DNA from: Paenibacillus tritici
Lineage (GTDB): Bacteria; Bacillota; Bacilli; Paenibacillales; Paenibacillaceae
Assembly: GCF_013204885.1 (NCBI RefSeq)
Contig: NZ_JABMKX010000002.1
Coordinates: 434,001-498,000 of the forward strand
Direction: 5' to 3'
DNA length: 64,000 nt
Position 1 is the stretch's first letter. Each line of letters starts with the position of its first letter. A model generated the notes under the pieces. That model searched no databases. It was not told the origin of the DNA and worked only from the letters and a program-made list of their open reading frames with translations. Positions 17,304 to 28,193 of the stretch are shown in pieces. A program made the position numbers and the translations under genes.

Positions 17304-18546
17304 TGATGTCACTCTCCTTTACCCCAAATTGCTTCGGCTTCTTGAGCGCGCCGGCTTTAACCAGCACTGTCAGCAGCCAGTGGGCAAAATAAAGGTTTGT
17401 TACAATACTAAGTACAATTTCCACGATCAGAATCAGCGCGAAGCCTTTTACCGCACCTGTACCGAAGGCGAACATGACAGCCGCCACGATAATAGTGGTT
17501 ACATTCGCATCCATAACCGTACGGAAGGAGGTCTTGTTCCCTGCTTTGACGGAGGACATAATGCCCTTCCCGCTGCGGATTTCTTCCCTGATCCGTTCAT
17601 TGGTTATGATATTGGCATCGACAGCCATCCCTATACCGAGAATGAACGCGGCGATACCGGGAAGGGTCAGCGTAAAGTCAGCCAGAACAAACACCAGAAT
17701 CAGCAGCCACGTGTGCAGGATCAGCGCGAAGCTGGCCAGTACGCCCGGAAGACGGTACATGAACAACATGAAGAGCAAAATAATCACGGAACCGACAATA
17801 CCTGCTCTGACGGTATCATTCAAGGACTGCTTGCCAAGTGTTGCCCCTACGCTCTGGGAATATTTCTCCGTAAGCTTCAGCGGCAATGCACCGAGGTTAA
17901 TCGTATCGGCAATCTCACGGGCTTCATCTAGTGTATATCCCCCGGAGATCGAAGCTTTACCATCTGTGAGGACTTGTCTTACTGTTGGGGGCGAAGATAA
18001 CAAGTTCTCATCGAGATAAATAGCGAGCTCTTTACCCAGCAGGCGCTCGGTAATTTCCGCGAATTTCTCCTTGTTCTTAATGGAGATACTGATCTCAGGA
18101 CGGTTCAGATTATCGCGTTGAACCTCTGCAGCGCCCTCTACAAAGTCACTGCCCACGAGTTCAATCTTGCTGTACACTCCGGGCTTATCCCCTTCCTTAG
18201 CACTGCGGAAGGTCAGAACTGCGGGTTCTTTCATTTTCTTGCGGACCTCTGCCTCATCGGTAACACCAGCAATCTTCAGACGGATCCGGTCCGTACCTTC
18301 GGTTGTCACCTCAGGCTCGCTTGTTCCGAGTGCATTCGCCCGCTTTTCCAGACTCTCTGCTGTTTTTTGCAGCGAAGCACGGGTCAGGGTTCCTCCCGTA
18401 TCCATTGGCTCTGCGTGGTACAGAATTTCAAATCCGCCCTTGAGGTCAAGACCCAGACGGACTCTGTCCAGCAGCCCGGGAGTTGTAAATACCATGGCGC
18501 CGGTTAGAACGACCACAGTAATGATAAAGCTCAACATTCTCTTCAT
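17293..18546 (-). CDS. secD: Protein translocase subunit SecD
   Basis: A 417-aa SecD. The N-terminal TM is followed by the signature VRLGLDLKGGFEILY near residue 30. A large extracellular P1 region follows (about 50-245), then five TMs with the RND motif GIGMAVDANIITNERIREE near residue 308. A near-consensus promoter lies 38 bp upstream. It is cotranscribed with secF. Confidence 0.96.
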   Translation of the reverse strand: MKRMLSFIITVVVLTGAMVFTTPGLLDRVRLGLDLKGGFEILYHAEPMDTGGTLTRASLQKTAESLEKRANALGTSEPEVTTEGTDRIRLKIAGVTDEAEVRKKMKEPAVLTFRSAKEGDKPGVYSKIELVGSDFVEGAAEVQRDNLNRPEISISIKNKEKFAEITERLLGKELAIYLDENLLSSPPTVRQVLTDGKASISGGYTLDEAREIADTINLGALPLKLTEKYSQSVGATLGKQSLNDTVRAGIVGSVIILLFMLFMYRLPGVLASFALILHTWLLILVFVLADFTLTLPGIAAFILGIGMAVDANIITNERIREEIRSGKGIMSSVKAGNKTSFRTVMDANVTTIIVAAVMFAFGTGAVKGFALILIVEIVLSIVTNLYFAHWLLTVLVKAGALKKPKQFGVKESDISAL

Positions 18547-18583
18547 GCTCTAGCTAGTTCCCCTTTCATTACTCAATATTCCT

Positions 18584-18612
18584 ATTATAGCTACGTGCGA
18601 AATGACCGTCAA
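18584..18612 (-). promoter_or_regulatory. Sigma-A promoter of secDF
   Basis: TTGACG (18607-18612), a 17-bp spacer and a perfect TATAAT (18584-18589) on the minus strand. The remaining 18613-18776 shows no gene. Confidence 0.9.
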
Positions 18613-18776
18613 TTCAGAAGGAATGACGGTGCCGGATTCACACAAAGAAACGGCCGGTTCTGCTGTAGGCCAGAGACCTCCGTTAGATAGGACAAGTCCA
18701 AACTTACCTTACTTACTTTACTGCTTCCTGTACCTGTTTGCAAAAGAAAATCGTTCCTTTTGGACAAATTAGTCTA

Positions 18777-19028
18777 TTAATTCAATCCCCGGTAGGCTGC
18801 CAGTGTCAGATAAGTCATATAACTCCCCGATTTGAGCGAATAAATATCATTGACCAGTTTATGCAGGGGAGGTCTTCCTTCCTTGGCATAATTACGGCTG
18901 ATACAGTCCCAAATATCCTTACCGGTCACATATTCATAGCCGAGGAGCCGGAATTCCTCCGCTTTGCTGATGCACATGGCTTCGATCTCTTCACTAAGCT
19001 CGTCGTATCTCCATTGTTCCGATTCCAC
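18777..19028 (-). CDS. comN: Post-transcriptional regulator ComN-like (YrzD)
   Basis: An 83-aa soluble helical protein resembling ComN, which in B. subtilis acts post-transcriptionally on the comE late-competence operon. The GTG at 19028 lies 8 nt after GGAGGT, whereas the longer frame has no such signal. Recognisable family words are EEFRLLGYEYVTGKDIWDC and SYMTYLTLAAYRG. The position between secDF and spoVB is the same as in B. subtilis, which supports the call. Competence itself cannot be inferred from this gene alone. Confidence 0.82.
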   Translation of the reverse strand: MESEQWRYDELSEEIEAMCISKAEEFRLLGYEYVTGKDIWDCISRNYAKEGRPPLHKLVNDIYSLKSGSYMTYLTLAAYRGLN

Positions 19029-19243
19029 GTGTGGGCACCTCCAAAGAATCCTCAATTACGCATGTTCAGGGTAGATATTCGACCTGCCGGTCATACTTTC
19101 CTGCTTTCGGTCAAAAAACTTGTCTGCTATGGAATGCTTGTCATGGAGTAGGCCTGTACCCGCATATCCTTATACAAGCCTACCTCGGGATCACGAAAGT
19201 TCACTGGCAGTTTCATTTCATTTGCGGGAAGAAGGAGTGCCCT

Positions 19244-20845
19244 TTGAGGAAACAGAGTTTTATACAAGGAACGATCATCCTGCTATTCGCCGGGATCATC
19301 AACCGGATGCTTGGCTTCATCCCCCGGATTGCCCTGCCACGGATTATCGGCGCCGAAGGGGTGGGGCTGTATCAGCTTGGATACCCGTTTTTCATTGTGC
19401 TGATCACAGTCATTACCGGCGGCATCCCCCTGGCGATTGCCAAGCTGGTCGCTGAAGCCGAGGGGGAGAACCGTCCGGAGCAATCGCGCAAAATCCTGCA
19501 TACGGGCCTTGTCCTCAGTCTGTCGCTGGGGGTTCTGTTCACCTTTGTGGCCCTGTTCAGCGCCTCCTGGGTATCCAGTGTTCTTCTGACGGACCGGCGT
19601 GTCTATTATACCTTTGTCAGCATGACCCCCATGATCGCAATCGTTGCTGTTTCGTCCATCTACCGGGGGTACTTCCAAGGCAGGCAGAATATGATTCCAT
19701 CGGCGTTCTCCTCCGTGCTGGAGTCGGTCATCCGGATCTTCTTCATGCTGTGGTTCTCCTGGCTGCTGCTGCCGAAGGGAATTGCCTTTGCGGCTGCCGG
19801 TGCGATGCTAGGCGTTACGGTAGGAGAGATTGCCGGAATGCTGGCTCTGCTGGGGCAATATTATTTGAACGACAAAAAAGACAGGTCTGAGCTCCCCTCT
19901 GCCGTTGATATGACTATTCAGGATATGCAAGGGAGTGCCGGAAGCGATCCTGCACAGACAACAGCACCTGTCCTAAGACGGCTAATAGGCATTTCTGTAC
20001 CGGTAACAGCCGGACGCCTGATCGGCTCATTCTCCTATCTCCTGGAGTCTATTATTACTGTACGCAGCCTCGCACTGGCCGGAATCGCCACCGCTGCCGC
20101 AACTGCGCAATATGGTTCATTGCAGGGAATGGTGATCCCGCTGCTGCTCCTGCCGGGTGTACTCAGCTCTTCGCTGGCCGTTTCCCTCGTCCCTTCCTTG
20201 TCCGAGGCAGCCGCACGCAATGATCTGCCCACGATTCATAAAAGAATGCATCAGGCACTGCGGCTCGCTATGGTAACCGGTGCCCCGTTTGCTGCCGTTA
20301 TGTATATTCTTGCCGTACCGCTATGTACGCTCATGTATGGCAACGCAGCGGATACGGCACCTATGCTGCGGATGATGGCCCCGTTCGCTGTCTTCCTCTA
20401 CGTCCAGGCTCCGCTGCAGGCTGCGCTTCAGGCGATGGACCGGCCGGGGAAGGCACTTATCAATACGCTGATAGGGGCGGTTATCAAAATCCTGCTGATT
20501 CTCCTGCTGGCCTCCCGGCCCGAATACGGAATCCTGGGAGCCATTATCGCCATTATGGTTAACAGCCTGCTCGTTACACTTCTGCATGGATATAGTGTGA
20601 TCCGGTTAACTGCATTGTCCCTGAAATGGTCCGACCTGCTCAAAATCACAGCGGCCACAATCATCATGGCTGCCGGGATGTCATACGTCTATACCTCTGT
20701 ACCCGTCTCGTCATCCCAGTGGATACAATTCCTGGCCGCTGCTGCCTGCGGGATGGCGATCTATCTTAGTATCTGCCTGTTATCCGGCCTGATCTCCAGG
20801 CGTGACCTGGAGCGTGTGCCCTTCTTCAGACGCTGGCGCAGTTAG
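19244..20845 (+). CDS. spoVB: Stage V sporulation protein B, MOP-family lipid II/polysaccharide flippase type
   Basis: A 533-aa protein with about 14 TM helices in the MurJ/Wzx-like MOP exporter superfamily. SpoVB is needed for spore cortex peptidoglycan synthesis and is a probable lipid-linked precursor flippase. The TTG at 19244 has AAGGAG 6 nt upstream and gives the family N-terminus RKQSFIQGTIILLFAGIINRMLG. The 71 upstream in-frame codons are untranslated by this reading. Synteny with comN and secDF supports SpoVB rather than a generic polysaccharide exporter. Confidence 0.88.
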   Translation: MRKQSFIQGTIILLFAGIINRMLGFIPRIALPRIIGAEGVGLYQLGYPFFIVLITVITGGIPLAIAKLVAEAEGENRPEQSRKILHTGLVLSLSLGVLFTFVALFSASWVSSVLLTDRRVYYTFVSMTPMIAIVAVSSIYRGYFQGRQNMIPSAFSSVLESVIRIFFMLWFSWLLLPKGIAFAAAGAMLGVTVGEIAGMLALLGQYYLNDKKDRSELPSAVDMTIQDMQGSAGSDPAQTTAPVLRRLIGISVPVTAGRLIGSFSYLLESIITVRSLALAGIATAAATAQYGSLQGMVIPLLLLPGVLSSSLAVSLVPSLSEAAARNDLPTIHKRMHQALRLAMVTGAPFAAVMYILAVPLCTLMYGNAADTAPMLRMMAPFAVFLYVQAPLQAALQAMDRPGKALINTLIGAVIKILLILLLASRPEYGILGAIIAIMVNSLLVTLLHGYSVIRLTALSLKWSDLLKITAATIIMAAGMSYVYTSVPVSSSQWIQFLAAAACGMAIYLSICLLSGLISRRDLERVPFFRRWRS

Positions 20846-20863
20846 GTCTTAGGTCTTGCGGCC

Positions 20864-21658
20864 TTATCTGGGCTTAATCGGGTCAATATAGAGCTGCCCC
20901 TTATGATCGACTGAGCACAGAAAGACATCACGGAAATCGGAGACACCCTTCTGACGAATCTGGGTTCTAAGCCAGAACCTGTTCTTGCCGATCATCTCCA
21001 GATTGCTGTCCTGCACCTTCCCGTCCATAATCAGCGGAATCGGCAGGCCTTCATAACGGATCTTATGCTTCGGCAGTTTCACGGAAGCAGAATCGCCGGA
21101 TGATTGTGTTTCCTTTGAATTCTTCTGGCTTTCTCCGTTCTGCTCTTTGCGCTCTGCCCCTGAGCTGCTGTTGCCGGACTGATTGGACGAGGTCACACTC
21201 TTATTCTTCTCGATCACCGTTAACTGCCCGCTTGTCTCCAGGATCGCAAACTCCACATCTGCCGGGCTGACAATGTTCTGCCCGCGGAGCTGCAGCAGCA
21301 GGTCATCAATGTTATACCGCTGCTTGCGCATCTCGCCCCGGTGCAGCTTGCCGTCCGAGATCAGGATACTGGGCCTGCCGTCCATCAGCAGGCGCATCTT
21401 CCGGCTCTTCAGACTGAGCTGGGCGACGATCACCTGAATCAGCACCAGGATCGCCATTGGAACAAGCCCGTCATAGATGGGCCGTTCGATATCTTCAATT
21501 ACAAACACAGCGATCTCGGCAATCATAATGGAAATCGTGAGATCAAACACCGACAGCTTGCCGATTTCGCGTTTACCCATGATCCGCATACTCAGGAAAA
21601 TGAAGATATACATCAGCACGGTCAGAAAGATGTGGGCAGTAATATGCTGGAACAACAT
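20864..21658 (-). CDS. DUF421/YetF-family membrane protein (YrbG-like)
   Basis: A 264-aa protein with three N-terminal TM helices (about 8-30, 38-58, 63-82), then the DUF421 cytoplasmic alpha/beta domain containing KRKQRYNIDDLLLQLR-like and DVEFAILETSGQLTV motifs. A Ser/Asn/Gln/Glu/Lys-rich low-complexity insert (about residues 155-195) splits the soluble part. The second half contains LPIPLIMDGKV. YetF-family proteins are implicated in spore germination or membrane functions, but the biochemical role is unclear. It is convergent with spoVB, with stops about 18 bp apart. Confidence 0.82.
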   Translation of the reverse strand: MLFQHITAHIFLTVLMYIFIFLSMRIMGKREIGKLSVFDLTISIMIAEIAVFVIEDIERPIYDGLVPMAILVLIQVIVAQLSLKSRKMRLLMDGRPSILISDGKLHRGEMRKQRYNIDDLLLQLRGQNIVSPADVEFAILETSGQLTVIEKNKSVTSSNQSGNSSSGAERKEQNGESQKNSKETQSSGDSASVKLPKHKIRYEGLPIPLIMDGKVQDSNLEMIGKNRFWLRTQIRQKGVSDFRDVFLCSVDHKGQLYIDPIKPR

Positions 21659-21874
21659 ATTCTCTTAGCTCCCCTTCCGCTTCTCACCCGGGAGGTCTGT
21701 CACCCTGCGGGCGGATTAATGTACACCTATTCTGGCCTGCCGGCCGAGGGAACATGCGGAAATCTGCTGATTAATTACTGGTAAAATTCATGTCGGCCAT
21801 TCTTGTACTATTGGGGCAAGCCCCCCCATACAATAATTAGTATCCGGTTAACAAACTTTTTAGGAGGTCTTACC

Positions 21875-22267
21875 ATGTCTCTGATCAGGCGTCTATTCTC
21901 ATGGAAAATATCAAGTCCTGTATTGTCGGGTTTAATCCGCTCGTTCCTGTGGATGATGCTGGGTGCGTTCATCCTTTCCCTCCTGCTCTGGGGCAGCGGA
22001 CTCCAGGAACAGGATCTCACTATGTACACCTATATTGTACACGGTGTTGCTGCCGCTTTTGGAGGATTGACCGCAGGCAGCCGGGCTCTCCGCAAAGGCT
22101 GGTACCAAGGGGCGCTGACGGGTCTGTTCTACGGTTTGGCGGTGCTGCTGATCGGATTTCTGGCTCTTGACAGTTCCCCTGCAGGAATGGATTTCCTCTG
22201 GGTTCTGGCGGCTGCGGGCATAAGCGCACTTGGGGGAATGTTTGGGGTTAATTTACAAAAATCCTAA
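21875..22267 (+). CDS. TIGR04086-family membrane protein (YrzE-like)
   Basis: A 130-aa protein with four predicted TM helices. The ATG at 21875 follows TAGGAGGT with good spacing. The glycine-rich VHGVAAAFGGLTAGSRA and the C-terminal AAAGISALGGMFGVNL are typical of this small spore-former family. Function is unknown. The location beside the DUF421 gene matches the B. subtilis yrzE-yrbG pair. Confidence 0.78.
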   Translation: MSLIRRLFSWKISSPVLSGLIRSFLWMMLGAFILSLLLWGSGLQEQDLTMYTYIVHGVAAAFGGLTAGSRALRKGWYQGALTGLFYGLAVLLIGFLALDSSPAGMDFLWVLAAAGISALGGMFGVNLQKS

Positions 22268-22367
22268 TTAATATAATTCCTAAAAATTGAAACCTAACCT
22301 TGAAAATATGGTACACTACGTATGTCTGACTTCATATGAACGATTTATCAAGGAGGCTTCGAATGCT

Positions 22368-23207
22368 TTGCTTTACCAGTCCATGAATTTAGTAGTTGTA
22401 TATACCGTTGCCATTGTTGTGATACTAATCTGGATCGGCGCCCGGCGCAATCCACTGATGGCCTTAGTCGAAATCGGGAGAGAGCTGCTGCGCTCTTATA
22501 AATTCGCGCTCATTATTATAGGAATGTTCGGCATTCTTGCCCTGAATAAATATGAGCTGCAGATTGAAGAGAAGATGCGCCTGACCGCAGACTATACAGG
22601 TTTTGTGTTCGGCCTTGAAGGGCATTTTGTCCGTATGGTTCAAGATCTGTTCTATGCACCTTGGCTGACTCCAATCATTGTCTTCTTCTATATTTTCATG
22701 CTTCAAGCCGTGCTGGCGGCCTCACTTGGTATCTATCTACTGGAAAAGAATCGCGTAATCCTCTATGCGACCTGTTACACTATTATCTTAACTTACGCTA
22801 TTGCAATCCCATTCTATCTGTATTTCCCGGTAAACGAAGTATGGTCCTATGTGCCCGCAGGGGTAAGGTTCACCATGCTGGATGTTTTTCCAAAGTTTGA
22901 ACAGGAATACCGCCCGCTGTCCGGGCTGAATAACTGCTTCCCGAGCCTGCATACGGCAATCTCTGTATCCATGGCCCTCCTGGCCTTCCGTTCCGGCAAC
23001 CGCCGCTGGATGGTCATTACTACAGTCTCCGCTGTGGCCATCGTATTCGGGATCTTCTATCTCGGGATTCACTGGCTGACGGATATGCTCGGGGGTACCT
23101 TACTGGCTGTCGTGTCCACAGCGATTGCTGTACCGCTTGCCAGACTTACACTGCGCAGCGGCGAAGAGAATCTGAGAGTCCGGGGCCGGGTAACCAATTC
23201 ACGCTAA
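22368..23207 (+). CDS. PAP2-superfamily membrane phosphatase (inositolphosphotransferase Aur1/Ipt1-like, PAP2_3)
   Basis: A 279-aa protein with about six TM helices. PAP2 catalytic motifs are FPSLHTA near residue 180 (general-acid His) and GIHWLTDMLGG near residue 225 (nucleophile His). The likely role is phospholipid or prenyl-diphosphate phosphatase/transferase activity at the membrane outer face. I chose the TTG at 22368, 11 nt after AAGGAGG. The ATG at 22363 in the same area is out of frame. An ATG at 22383 is the alternative. Confidence 0.8.
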   Translation: MLYQSMNLVVVYTVAIVVILIWIGARRNPLMALVEIGRELLRSYKFALIIIGMFGILALNKYELQIEEKMRLTADYTGFVFGLEGHFVRMVQDLFYAPWLTPIIVFFYIFMLQAVLAASLGIYLLEKNRVILYATCYTIILTYAIAIPFYLYFPVNEVWSYVPAGVRFTMLDVFPKFEQEYRPLSGLNNCFPSLHTAISVSMALLAFRSGNRRWMVITTVSAVAIVFGIFYLGIHWLTDMLGGTLLAVVSTAIAVPLARLTLRSGEENLRVRGRVTNSR

Positions 23208-23219
23208 ATGAAAACCTTC

Positions 23220-23323
23220 TATATAGATTGAACTTTTAAGTTTTCTGTTATGGGATGGCCGTGTGCCAATATTCTCCTCCGCCACTTTTCCCTCTCTGTA
23301 TATTTTCAAGTTCAATCTATATA
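23220..23323. repeat. 104-bp element with perfect 16-bp terminal inverted repeats
   Basis: TATATAGATTGAACTT (23220-23235) and its exact reverse complement (23308-23323) bound 72 bp that carry no ORF. A near-identical end, AGTTCAATTTATATA, occurs alone at 38973-38987. The structure is MITE-like. The GAAACGGC/ATAGAAGGATAA word at 23333-23365 follows directly. Confidence 0.7.
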
Positions 23324-23366
23324 TTTCCAAGCAGAAACGGCTACGCCGTCCTGGATAGAAGGATAA

Positions 23367-23405
23367 AAAAACCGGCGTTTTCTCCAAAGAGAAAACGCCG
23401 GTTTT
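23367..23405. terminator. Bidirectional terminator between the PAP2 gene and yajC
   Basis: A perfect 17-bp stem pairs AAAACCGGCGTTTTCTC with its complement around a CAAA-type loop, with A and T runs on the two sides. Confidence 0.88.
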
Positions 23406-23426
23406 ATGTAATTTGGTGCAGAGATC

Positions 23427-23741
23427 TTACATCTTGTCCTCTACTTCCACTACTGCATGACTGATCGAACCCCGGTCAAAGGTCAACCGGGTCACATCGT
23501 TAACCCGCAAGATAACAATGTCATCCGAAATCTCCATGATGGTTCCGTGAAGACCGCCGATGGTAACTACCTTATCGCCTTTTTTCAGAGCTTTGAGCAT
23601 TCCGTTGCGTGCCTTGGTCTTCTTCTGCTGCGGACGAATCAGCAGGAAGTAGAACACAACAAACATAAGTACAAACGGACCTACCAGACCCAGTATGCTG
23701 CCTCCGCCGCCTGTACCTGCTGCCATATAAAACTGTGACAT
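23427..23741 (-). CDS. yajC: Preprotein translocase subunit YajC
   Basis: A 104-aa single-TM accessory of SecDF. The TM at about residues 20-38 ends in the conserved FYFLLIRPQQKK. An SH3-like C-terminal part follows, with KKGDKVVTIGGLHGTI. AAGGGGGG lies before the ATG. It is the last gene of the queA-tgt-yajC run. Confidence 0.95.
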   Translation of the reverse strand: MSQFYMAAGTGGGGSILGLVGPFVLMFVVFYFLLIRPQQKKTKARNGMLKALKKGDKVVTIGGLHGTIMEISDDIVILRVNDVTRLTFDRGSISHAVVEVEDKM

Positions 23742-23791
23742 CTTATTTCCCCCCTTTCAAGAATAAACATGAACACTCCACTCAGAACCGT

Positions 23792-24949
<1,158 letters not shown>

Positions 24950-25978
24950 TTAATAAATGAACATTGCATCGCCGAAGCTGAAGAACCGGTACCGCTGCTT
25001 AATCGCTTCTTCATAGGCGGCGAGAATCAGCTCCCGGCCAGCCAAAGCGCTCACCAGCATGACCAAGGTTGACTTGGGCAGATGGAAATTGGTAATCAAT
25101 GCATTGACGACAGTGAATTCATAACCCGGATAGATAAAAATATCCGTCCAGCCGCTGCATGCCTCAATCGGACCGCCCTGGCATTGTCTGCCTACGGTCT
25201 CAAGGGTCCGGCAGGAGGTTGTTCCTACAGCGATTATTCTTCCGCCCCTTGCTCTGGCCTCATTCAGCAAATCCGCCGTTGCCTGGGATAACTCGAAATA
25301 CTCCGCATGCATTACATGCTCTTCCACCGTCTCGACTGACATCGGGCGGAAGGTGCCAAGACCCACATGGAGTGTAATATAAGCGATATTCACACCGATG
25401 GCTGCAATCTGTTCCAGCAGCACATTAGTGAAATGTAGTCCTGCTGTCGGCGCGGCAGCCGAGCCTTCATGCCGGGCATAAACCGTCTGATACCGTTCAC
25501 GGTCATCCAGAGTTTCCTTAATGTACGGAGGGAGAGGCATCGAGCCGAGCCTGTCCAGAATCTCCTGGAAGATCCCCTGATAGATGAAGCGGAGCGTCCG
25601 GCCGCCCATGTCGGCTTCTTCTTCGATAACTGCGCGAAGCTCTTCACTGAAGATGATAACCGCTCCGGTCTTCAGCTTCTTGCCGGGCTTCACCAGTGCT
25701 TCCCAGCGGTCCCCTTCGAGATTCTTCAGCAGCAGGACCTCTGCCTTCGCTCCGGTATCTTCCTTGACACCGAACAGTCTGGCGGGAATGACCCGTGTAT
25801 CATTCAGCACCAGCGTATCTCCGGGGCGGAATTGCCCCAATATATCCGTGAAATGCCCGTGGTCCAGCTGGCCGCTCTCCTTGTTCACAAGCAGCAGCCT
25901 GGATGAACTGCGGTCAGCCAGCGGAGTCTGGGCAATCAGCTCTTCCGGCAAATTGAAATCGTAATGATCTACATTCAT
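24950..25978 (-). CDS. queA: S-adenosylmethionine:tRNA ribosyltransferase-isomerase
   Basis: A 342-aa enzyme that transfers and isomerises the ribose of SAM onto preQ1-tRNA to give epoxyqueuosine. Family motifs are [15 protein letters not shown] at the N-terminus, the GLHFT region near residue 180 (in [10 protein letters not shown]) and [18 protein letters not shown] near residue 295. It lies between the SpoIID-domain gene (17 bp) and tgt (21 bp) and is probably part of the same transcript. Confidence 0.97.
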   Translation of the reverse strand: MNVDHYDFNLPEELIAQTPLADRSSSRLLLVNKESGQLDHGHFTDILGQFRPGDTLVLNDTRVIPARLFGVKEDTGAKAEVLLLKNLEGDRWEALVKPGKKLKTGAVIIFSEELRAVIEEEADMGGRTLRFIYQGIFQEILDRLGSMPLPPYIKETLDDRERYQTVYARHEGSAAAPTAGLHFTNVLLEQIAAIGVNIAYITLHVGLGTFRPMSVETVEEHVMHAEYFELSQATADLLNEARARGGRIIAVGTTSCRTLETVGRQCQGGPIEACSGWTDIFIYPGYEFTVVNALITNFHLPKSTLVMLVSALAGRELILAAYEEAIKQRYRFFSFGDAMFIY

Positions 25979-25995
25979 GATAGAGTCTTCATTCC

Positions 25996-28104
25996 TTAAT
26001 TCTTAATGATAGTAACGTTACTGAAATAGTGTTGCAATATTTGCTTATAATCATACCCTTTGTCCGCCATCCCCTTCACGCCCCATTGGGACATGCCGAG
26101 TCCGTGCCCGTAACCCCAGCCGATGAAATAGAATCCCGGACTGCCGGTTAAGACTCTGGACGTCTGATCCGCACCCATCACAACCGTGCCGCTGCCGCCC
26201 GCAGTCACTTGGCCCGAGGCGGACAAGACTCCTGCTGATGTGGAGCTGCCAATGTCGGCTGTAGAGCCGTCAGCGCCTAGTACAGTATAACTTCCGGCAG
26301 GTACAATATCAAACAAAGTACTCGGTAATCCGCCGAAGGAGGAGCGGAACAAATCCGGGTACTTCACCTGCAGAACCTGCCCGTTCGCCTTGACCTCCAC
26401 CGCTCTTCCCGATGGCCCGCGCCGGGTCACCTGAAGACTGGTTATGGAGGAGGGCAGGGTACCGCTGGTTTTGCCGGCCAGGCTCTTCAGCAGCTCGGCT
26501 GAAGAATAGGGACCCTTGATCCAGCTGTAGCTGCCGGATTCATAGACCTGATTCAGCACAACGGCATTCTGGCCGGGATTCAGCTTGCCTGAAGCTGGAA
26601 CACTGCTCTCAACGACAGGCAGCGGCCGGATATTCACATCCTTGGTCGTAGCTGTAGCAACCGGCAGTCCGGCAGCCGTCTTGTCCCCTGTCAGTTTGAT
26701 ATTATCTTCACGGGCGTAACCGGAGACACCGCTGTCCAGCAGCAGGTAATACCACTTCTTGGATGAACCAGCTGCCGCATTATCCTCGGGGCTGGCCACA
26801 CTCACAAAGGTACTGCTGCCGCCGCTGTTCCATACCTCAGACGGATCGGCTGTGACGCCGCCGCTGTTCGAGGAGAATACAGCTTCAACGACCTTGCCCC
26901 CGCTCATCACCACTTCACCTGCCGTAGCATCGACTGCCTTGATGATTGTGGGGGATTCAGCACCGATTCCGTTGTAGACCTGGCTTAGCGTTGTATCAAC
27001 CACGTTCGCAACATCAAAGCGGTTGCCCTGGGACAACGCGTAGCTGCGTGCGGCTACTGCCTGGGCCTTGAGCGCCTCTTCCGGCCAGCCGGATGAGACT
27101 TCTCCCCCCACTACCGCATAGAGATATTGTTCCATTGGAACCACGTTAATGACAGACAATGAACCGTTCAGATTGCCAAGCTCCAGATCGCCGCGGTAGA
27201 TCCGTTTCGATCTCTCGGTAAGCATGATCCCCTTCTCATTGCCGGACGCTATAAACTTGGCGTTACTTCCGGATAACAGATAATGAAAGGCCTGGACTTC
27301 ACTGCTGAAATCAAGCCCTGCATCCATACGGATAATTAATCCGGGTGCGCCGGGAGACACAGGGGTCAGAGCAAGCTGAGGAAGCTGCGCGGCTGCCGAA
27401 GCAGAGACTGCAGCAAGCTCGCTGTCACTGGAGGCCTCGCCTACCCATACTTCCGTACGGGCACTGCCGCCCTCACCGGATACGAATACCGGCCAGGCAT
27501 CCAGCCCGGCAGTGGTAAGGCTGCCGACCACCGCTTGGGCTTCCTCCAAAGTGGCATAGGAGCCCGCCGACAGATGTTTGGTTCCGGCCACCACAGGAGT
27601 CTGCCCCTCGGGAATTGCCAGACCGGCTTTCAAGACGGAATTCAGGCCATTCCTGGCTGCATTCTCACTGGTATAACCTCCGGTATAGAGCTGATATACC
27701 TTGGAACCTCCTCTGGCAGCCATGAATAGCTGAGGTTTGTCGGATGTAGCCTGCAGCTTCTTGGCTGCATCAGCAGCCGTCTGCCAGCTTGGCGTCTCCA
27801 GCACCTTCACCCGGTATCCGTCCAGACTGACACGGATTCTGTTCTGGGCCGGAACCGACAATAGAGGGGCCCCGCCGGCAGCCGGAAGGAGACTGAAGCT
27901 CTGCTCGGACTGCAGGGTAACCAGAGGTACAGTAGACTTATATTTGCTGCCAATATCGGCATACAGTGCAACCCGGATGGACCCGGCGGAATCGGCGCGG
28001 GTAATGTCTGCCGGAATCAGCAGGCTGCCTGCTGCAAGCAATACAGCCAGCGCCCCCCGGCCCAGCAGCCCTATCCCTGTTTCTTTCCACTTGGCAAGTT
28101 TCAT
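25996..28104 (-). CDS. Secreted SpoIID/LytB-domain protein with SPOR-like repeats
   Basis: A 702-aa exported protein with an N-terminal signal or membrane anchor (residues 12-38). SPOR-like peptidoglycan-binding units cover about 85-235. The SpoIID/LytB catalytic region follows, with [43 protein letters not shown] sequence near residues 315-355 and the closing [14 protein letters not shown] near residue 670. A long Gly/Ser-rich, SH3-like insertion separates these. SpoIID is a lytic transglycosylase acting on stripped glycan in engulfment. This longer paralogue sits between ruvB and queA, so it is not the canonical spoIID locus. Confidence 0.85.
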   Translation of the reverse strand: MKLAKWKETGIGLLGRGALAVLLAAGSLLIPADITRADSAGSIRVALYADIGSKYKSTVPLVTLQSEQSFSLLPAAGGAPLLSVPAQNRIRVSLDGYRVKVLETPSWQTAADAAKKLQATSDKPQLFMAARGGSKVYQLYTGGYTSENAARNGLNSVLKAGLAIPEGQTPVVAGTKHLSAGSYATLEEAQAVVGSLTTAGLDAWPVFVSGEGGSARTEVWVGEASSDSELAAVSASAAAQLPQLALTPVSPGAPGLIIRMDAGLDFSSEVQAFHYLLSGSNAKFIASGNEKGIMLTERSKRIYRGDLELGNLNGSLSVINVVPMEQYLYAVVGGEVSSGWPEEALKAQAVAARSYALSQGNRFDVANVVDTTLSQVYNGIGAESPTIIKAVDATAGEVVMSGGKVVEAVFSSNSGGVTADPSEVWNSGGSSTFVSVASPEDNAAAGSSKKWYYLLLDSGVSGYAREDNIKLTGDKTAAGLPVATATTKDVNIRPLPVVESSVPASGKLNPGQNAVVLNQVYESGSYSWIKGPYSSAELLKSLAGKTSGTLPSSITSLQVTRRGPSGRAVEVKANGQVLQVKYPDLFRSSFGGLPSTLFDIVPAGSYTVLGADGSTADIGSSTSAGVLSASGQVTAGGSGTVVMGADQTSRVLTGSPGFYFIGWGYGHGLGMSQWGVKGMADKGYDYKQILQHYFSNVTIIKN

Positions 28105-28193
28105 TGTAGGCCTCCTAAAAGAATTAATGATATCAAACGCAACTTAGATGACTATCAATCGAATCACTTATCCGGTGCTTATATCTGAAGAAA

